Shown here in pieces: positions 57,616 through 64,000 of a DNA stretch of 64,000 bases; the stretch's first letter is position 1, and each line of letters starts with the position of its first letter. The DNA comes from Zanthoxylum bungeanum (taxonomy: Eukaryota; Streptophyta; Magnoliopsida; Sapindales; Rutaceae): positions 744,001 to 808,000 of the forward strand of contig SKCR01032772.1 of NCBI GenBank assembly GCA_019454045.1. The letters are read 5' to 3'. The notes beneath the pieces were generated by a model. That model worked only from the letters and a program-made list of their open reading frames with translations. It did no database searches and was not told where the DNA came from. Position numbers and translations under genes: made by a program.

Positions 57616-59700
57616 ATGTTGTCTGAAAGTTGCTCGAGCTCAAGTAATTCCCTGATGGAGATGTACGTAGGCTCGCCCTTGCGGGTCGTCTCTCCTCTTC
57701 GTATGTATGGTATGGACATACTGAGCGGGAGTGATGAAGATGTGCTAACTGTCGCTAGGGGTGGGCGCGGTTCGGTTTGGTTCGGTTTTTGCTAAAAACC
57801 GAACCAAACCATATTTTACGGTTCGGATTTTTTACCTCTCAAACCAAACCATTAAATAACGGTTTGGTTCGGATTGAAAAATTTTTAAACCAGCGGTTTA
57901 CGGATTGGTTCGGTTCGGTTTACGGATTATTATATTTAAAATAAATTTTCATTCACTTAAGTGAAAAAAAAAAAAAAAACTAGTCTATCCAACAAATAGT
58001 ATGAAGTGCTAGGATGTAAGATGTGACTCCAGGGAACACATGCACTCCATAAAGGATTTTAAAATGAAGTACAATTAATTCTTGTATTTTTTAAAAATTA
58101 CCTTGAATAATGATGCTATCATAGTACCATCATTCTAATTAAGAGACAAATACAACACCTTACTTTTAAGAATAATGATGCTACTATAAAACAAAAAATT
58201 TAAAATAAAAGTATTAACAAATAAATTGAAGAAAAAAATATTAACAAATAAATATATTAACAAAAAATTTAAGAATAAAAGTATTAACATATTATAAAAG
58301 AATACATAGAATAAAATTAAAAGAAAACTACAAATTTTTTAATAAAAATATATAATTTTTTAATTATAACGGTTCGGTTCGGTTTAACAGGTGCGGTTCG
58401 GATTAGCTCCCGAACCGAACCGTAAACCGTTTGGGGTGGTCCAATCCGAACCGCAAACCGAACCGTTAGAAAAAAAACCGTAAATTCGGTCCGGTTTGGT
58501 TCGGTTTACGGTTTGGTTCGGTTCGGTCGGTTTTTTTGCCCACCCCTAACTGTCGCATCGACAGAGGCTCCGCTCAGTATCCCTAAAGATGTTCCACCAC
58601 TGCGATCTATTCCTGCCGAGTCGGGTGAACCCAGCACAAGTGAACCGACTAATCTATTAACCAAAAACCCCCCAAAGTAATATAACCGAAAGAGCCATGA
58701 GGGAGATAAAATTAAAATACCGGTTCCCCGAGTCGGTTCAAGTGAGGTTAGCCTCGTCGAGAGAACGAGTCGACTATAGGATCCTTGGGTGGATTGGGTT
58801 CTATGAACGTCCCTTCGCTGATGGGTTTAGATTCCCAATCCCAAACCTAGTATGGGAGGTACTTGATCACTATGAGATAGCCCCCTCCCAACTAATGCCA
58901 AACACATGGAGGGTCTTGATGTCGGTTGAAGTTCTGACCTACGAGTTGGGAATTAGGTTCGGGGTGAAGGACCTGCTCTACATATATTACATGAAGGAAC
59001 ATGTAGTGGAGAAAGGAAGATATCATTTGTTTCTTCGACAAAATAGGGAACATTTGATTTCTAGGCTGAATACGAATGATAGAGGAGGCTGGCAAAATGC
59101 TTATTTTTTTTTGTAAAATGAGAGGGTGTGTTTGGGTCGACTGGGCCATGTAGAATACCCGAGTGTTGGGAAATTACGAGTGAGTGTTGGTCTTATACTC
59201 TTTTCTTGCATGTAGGCTCGATGAAACTCTTACCCTTTTTTTTATCCCTTTTGTAGGTTCAAATCGTAATCGTAGCTTCGACGTGACGCTTGGGGTCGTA
59301 GCGAATACAAATTATATTTTGAGTATTACAGCATCTGAGAGGAATTGGAGGGTGGTTTTGGAAGAGAAAAGATTAAGGTTGACTCAATTATGGAAGGAGG
59401 CTTTCTACCCGGAATTTACCCCATTGCCTCTGACAAAAAGTATATTGACAGTCATTCTCATAACTTGGGCGTGTCGGCTCCTATACGAAGAGACTTTCTT
59501 TTTACGGACTCTAACCCCCAAGAAAAATTTGTGTGCAGTGGAGAGGATGAGCCAGTTCTGACTCCCTTTAGTCGAAGAAATGCTCGAACGGAGGAAGAAT
59601 AAAAAGACTAAGGGGAAGGAAATTGAAGCAGTCTCTGACCCCCAGCCGCCAAAGAAGGATGCCCCACATGTTCTCCCAGTTAATAGTCGTTGTTGCATGT
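57616..59700 (+). pseudogene. Gypsy-type accessory gene, PF04195-like ('putative gypsy type transposon' domain), broken
   Basis: ATG 57616 opens a Ser-rich N-terminus (MLSESCSSSSNSLMEM). The frame runs to the hAT insertion at 57756 and continues across it as LTVA|STEAPL to a stop at 58678. In a shifted frame (58697-59116) the conserved part reads KYRFPESVQV, FYERPFADGFRFPIPNLVWE, IAPSQLMPNTWRVL and LGIRFGVKDL, as in plant proteins annotated PF04195. Beyond a stop at 59116, ERNWRVVLEEKRL and a Lys-rich LERRKNKKTKGKEIE (near 59580-59625) remain. Such genes ride in gypsy/Ogre-like elements; their role is not known. It is on the opposite strand to the 52-54 kb antisense ORF. Confidence 0.7.
57756..58548. 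mobile_element. Non-autonomous hAT-type MITE (TSD ACTGTCGC)
   Basis: The ends TAGGGGTGGGC and GCCCACCCCTA form a perfect 11-base TIR, flanked by ACTGTCGC at 57748-57755 and 58549-58556. Both ends carry GGTTCGGTTTGGTTCGG-type subterminal repeats; the centre is AT-rich and noncoding. Excision would restore the accessory ORF frame. Confidence 0.95.
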
Positions 59701-62157
59701 TCGAATTTCAAGGCATAAAAAATTATATATTATTGCTTTAAATCGCATGTTTAATGGTAATAGTTGCATGTTAATGATAATAGTTTCATAAATTTAATGT
59801 ACAATAAAATAATTCAAGTCATTAAATGAAGTGTGAATATACGTTAATCATTCTTATATACAGGCGTTTGCTAAAAGATTAAAAAAATTGTATTAAAAAA
59901 ATATATTCTTATATCTTTTAATATATTTAAAATCCGTATTTTTTATTTTTTAACAAGACCCGTATTTTATAAAATGAAAGTGTCTGCACGAAAGAAAATG
60001 TGTATATATACAAACACAGAAGCGTACTTAATTGTTAAGTTTATCAAAAGGAGCTAGCTTCCAACAATATGAACAAGAAAATTAATAATTGACCCAAACA
60101 AAGCAAATATGAAGATACTAGGCAATATCATAAAATCAAATTTATTATTATTATGTGGACTGTATTGGAGATTACAAAAGGTTGTTTGACTGTTTCCCCA
60201 CGCCCTGACGGCCTACCTTCGGAGACATTTATTTTAACCTGTTCCAATATTTCCTTTCAAACGGAATATATATATATATATATATTTAATATTATTTTTA
60301 TTTTTATTTCATAATAATATTATCTTTTTTTAAAAAAGAGTATTTATTTATAACCCTTATATAATTACATAAGAACCCTTTAGTGATAATTACATACTAC
60401 TCTCATAGAGCAAATGAATTAGTCTTTCAAGAGTAAGTGGAATTGGTTTTCCAATATATTAATAAAAAATTTATCATCCGAGTTTGAATCTGGAAAAAAT
60501 AATAGGTTAAAAATATATTTACATTCACTCATCCCATAGCATTTAAAAAAAAAAATGAATTAACTTGTTTTTTTCCCTTACAGAATCCTACAACCAGTGG
60601 CAGAACCAAACACAAATTTAGGGCAGCTCTAGCCACCACAAATAACCCCAAAAAAAAAAAAAAATCAATATTTTATGTGAATTTAAAGTTTATCCCTTCA
60701 CGTGTTTATATAATTTTGTTATATTCTGCATAATTAAATGATTGTTTCATTATGACCCAATTGTTGCCTTCTTTAATATTATATATTTTATGTTCTAGTC
60801 TAGTTAATTTTATAATTTTTAATTTTGGCCTTTGCTAAACTAAAATCCTGGGCCTTGCAGGCTTCCTTATAGGTCTCGTTCATACAGAGAATTTTACTTA
60901 TATTTAAACGATGACACTAATACTAATATCCGACCCATATAATCAATGAATATATAAAATTATCTCTTTATCCAACCCAAAAATACTAGACCTCACATGA
61001 ATTTTTGCTATCCATAATAGTTGGCTTCTTCTATAAACAAGTTAATTCTCAAAATTCAACATTATAAGGGTATTTTGGCAATTTCAGCATGAGTTAAAGG
61101 ACTTGTTTGATTTAAATGAAAAACATCATGTCCTTGTTTGAGAAAATATAAAAATCTAGAGACATTTTATTGTGCACGGGTTATTGAATGATTGATATTA
61201 ATCAAAGGTAAAGGTTAATGAGTGTCCTAATGACACTCTTTAAGATTTAATTTAGAAAAATTTTCATGGAAAAAAAGAAAAATAATTAATATTTTGATTA
61301 TTTTTTTACATTTTTCATAAAAATAATATGAAAAATTTCTAAAAATAAATTCTTAATAAATATCATTAAAACACTGATTAGCATTACCCTTAATCAAAAA
61401 CAAAAACAGAGCTGTCTTTTCTTCTCTCTAATTCTTTCAACTTTTGAGAGAGAGACACAGAAGAAAGTTCTTCCCGCCAAACTTCTGCCCGCGAAATGAC
61501 ATTAACATTCATTCACTCGTTAATTTCCATAAAAAAAAAAATGCCATTGAAATTGAATGCTATAGAAAGTTCATCATCAACTTCCACTAACGGTGGTAAA
61601 TTAGGTTTGAGATTTTTTTATTCGTTCGATTCGATTTGTTTTAAAATGAATATGAGTTTAATAAATGAGCAGGCTCGATTTGATTTGTTTATTAAACGAA
61701 TCGAATATAAATTTAAGTTCATTGATTCGTTTAAAATTCATTTTATTATTTTTTTTTACTAGTTATTGTTATTTTTCAATTAAAATTCGAGAAATTATGA
61801 CTAATTACCATAGGAAAAAAATAATATTATCAATATTTGGTGGACTACTTTTAATAAATACACTAATTACATATTCCATATGTATATATTTATGAACAAT
61901 TAATGTAAATAAATTATGATAAATTATGTTATTGAATAATATCATGATTAAATGAATATTCGTCGATTCATTTAATAAACAAATTGAATACGAATCATGA
62001 TATTAGGATTCGTTTAATAAACGAATCGAATACAAATCCATCAAATTTTAATTTGATTCGTTTAAGATTCGATGTAAATTAGATTCGTCAAATTTCCTAA
62101 TCTGCACACAGTTATTGAAATATTCATATACCAACAGAGCCGTCCAGGTTATGGCTC

Positions 62158-62196
<39 letters not shown>

Positions 62197-62440
62197 ATTA
62201 TAATATTCAAATAATTAATAATCAAGAGCTACAAACATTATAAAAATTATTACTTTATTTCCGTTCATAGAATTTTCTTCCCATTTCTGTCAGAAAAGTA
62301 TATTGCAGTAACTTGAGTTAATAAATAAGTCCCAAATGCGCGTATTATTATTTCAAAGTCAAAATTAATCTAGATACCATCATACTCAAAGCCGAGTCTT
62401 CGTTCAAGGTTTCATCAAACAAAATATCAAAGCAGAGAAT
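59701..62440. other. AT-rich intergenic region upstream of the flippase gene
   Basis: No gene was seen. Microsatellites (TA)n lie at about 60267-60285 and 62164-62192. A block at about 61590-62105 has many inverted TTTAATAAACGAATCG / CGATTCG motifs and may be another TIR element, but no TSD was found. Confidence 0.45.
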
Positions 62441-62753
62441 ATTCGTCTAATAGTTTTTACTTATTTATATTAGGGTATGTTCAGAAACGTCAGTTTTGTT
62501 CTTAATGTTCATAGCCTCTGACTGACATACACATATCTGTTTCTTGGCACTTTTGTTATTCTGTCAAATATTATTAAGTTAAGGTTTCGTTCTGTTACAA
62601 GCTGGGGTTCTGTTCTGTGATTTTTTAAACTGAAACTTCATCTGGGATTTTTTTTTTTAAAAGAGTCAGAAGCTGCATTTAATTTGAAAAAGAGCAAAAT
62701 TTTCCCTTGTTTATTTAGTGATTCTTGGTTTTTTTATTCTGGGGTTTCTTTAA

Positions 62754-64000
62754 ATGGCTGGTAATAGAAGGAAGAAGCTGAATTTGAGCAGGATCTATTC
62801 ATATGCACGTCGGACTGGGAAGGAATCATTTAAGGAAGATCATTCACAGATAGGGGGACCAGGATATTCAAGAGTGGTTTACTGTAATGAACCAGATTGT
62901 TTTGATGCTGGTATTAGGAATTACTGTGAAAATTATGTTAGGACTACAAAATATACTATTGCTACTTTCGTGCCTAAATCATTGTTTGAGCAGTTCAGGA
63001 GAGTAGCTAATTTTTACTTCTTGGTATCTGGCATCTTGTCTTTTACTAAACTAGCTCCTTATTCTGCTATTAGTGCTATTCTTCCTCTAATTATTGTAAT
63101 TGGAGCAACAATGGTGAAAGAGGGTGTTGAAGATTGGCGCCGAAACCAACAGGTACTTCTATTTGATTTCTTTCTTTTTTTTTTTTGTTTTTTTTGTTTT
63201 GTTTCTATTTTGAACTGCAATATGTGTTATTTATTTAAATTTTGTAAGGAGAAGTTTCCTATGGGATAGATGAAGAAACCAGGGACCATAAAAGTCATCT
63301 GATGGTATTCAGAAGGTCTTTGAAAGAAGCATGTTAGCATAAAAATCTATAAAATTTTCTGATTTTGAGCTTTGTTATATATTTTTCTTGAATAATGTCC
63401 TTTTTAATGTCGATGTGAATAGTGTTTTGATAGTTATACGTGGAGGATTTGAGAAAGCTTGCTTCATCTTTTAAATAAATGATGATGGAACATGAGGGGT
63501 CTTTTTATTGGGGCATTTTCAATTACTTTTAGGGAGATAAAAATAAATAAATGAGATTAAATAAACTAGGTATATGGGGGTGCTTTTATGTTCTTTAATT
63601 ATGAAGTTGTGTTATGCGATTATCTCTCGACTCATATGCCTTCAGTATAGTGTTGTAGGATCTATAAAATTTTGATCATGCATCGATCTGTGCTATGTTC
63701 TCTTCCCTGTTGTAAATGTGTTTGAAATTGATTCACATATCAACTAATTTGACATACTTATATTGTTTCATCTGGATTTATAAAAACTTTTATATGGTAT
63801 ATTCACAGGATGTCGAGATTAATAATAGAAAGGTTAAAGTCCATAATGGTAATGGAACTTTTGGTTCTACTGGATGGAAGAATCTGAAAGTGGGAGATAT
63901 AGTGAAGGTGGAGAAGGATGAATTCTTTCCAGCAGACCTCCTGTTGCTTTCGTCCAGCTATGAAGATGCTATCTGCTATGTTGAGACCATGAATCTCGAT
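62754..64000 (+). CDS. ALA9-like: P4-type phospholipid-transporting ATPase (ALA9-12 clade), 5' partial; exons 62754-63152 and 63809-64000
   Basis: A plant aminophospholipid flippase moves phospholipids from the outer to the cytosolic leaflet of secretory-pathway and plasma membranes, usually with an ALIS (CDC50) beta-subunit. ATG 62754 begins [18 protein letters not shown]. Exon 1 contains [34 protein letters not shown] and [18 protein letters not shown], then two transmembrane segments (about residues 75-117) and [11 protein letters not shown]. The phase-0 intron 63153-63808 is GT-AG. Exon 2 (64 codons) reads [32 protein letters not shown] and [17 protein letters not shown], the conserved actuator region, ending at the edge just before the GET motif. 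The catalytic DKTGT lies beyond the window. No defect is seen. Confidence 0.96.

Noticed and set aside
61496..61895. Two overlapping 76-88 aa frames
   Set aside because: AT-rich, within a TIR-like repeat block; no domain.

Overview
This window is nuclear DNA from a flowering plant, almost certainly a dicot. The evidence is GT-AG introns, plant-only protein families (PHO1-type EXS domain, lysine-rich arabinogalactan protein, ALA-type P4-ATPase) and dense nested plant transposons (Ty1/copia, Tat-type Ty3/gypsy, hAT, a CACTA end). No prokaryotic feature, CRISPR array or tRNA/rRNA gene was seen. All element boundaries below were read by eye from terminal repeats and target-site duplications (TSDs).

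Host genes. The last three exons of a PHO1-family phosphate exporter occupy 1-942 (+). A complete two-exon gene for a GPI-anchored lysine-rich arabinogalactan protein lies at 13070-12044 (-). A damaged nuclear gene for a DNL/Zim17-type zinc-finger protein lies at 9668-11551 (+), with LTR sequence in its first intron region. The first two coding exons of an ALA9-12-clade phospholipid flippase start at 62754 (+) and run off the right edge.

Transposon layout. 3105-8998: copia element on the minus strand, its 5' LTR split by a hAT-type MITE. 9886-10930: gypsy LTR with primer-binding site. 14227-17026: solo LTR with TSD CTGTT, carrying a nested TIR element. 18049-18509 and 28766-28920: a DUF1985-like coding fragment split by a Tat-type gypsy (18510-28765, TSD GTATA). 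That gypsy is itself split by a hAT transposon (20670-23516, TSD ACGAGGAT). 30588-38844: a relatively young copia with nearly identical LTRs (TSD GTAAG), an extra ORF upstream of gag and a palindrome-rich leader. 41753-42141: hAT MITE. 42290-44438: an LTR-like repeat, also present inverted at 1780-2900, abutting a CACTA terminus. 44698-54200: a second Tat-type gypsy with an antisense accessory ORF. 54736-57180: seventeen units of a 145-bp tandem repeat. 57616-59700: a gypsy-type accessory ORF (PF04195-like), split by another hAT MITE (57756-58548).

The window therefore works as four host-gene pieces separated by layers of insertions whose order can be read directly. No complete new biological system is evident. 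The most unusual signals are the 85-bp palindrome array in the 30.6-kb copia leader, its intact extra ORF, the bZIP-like motif array in the other copia leader, the strictly phased 145-bp array beside a Tat element with an antisense gene, and a 43-bp array in the other Tat element's 3' region.
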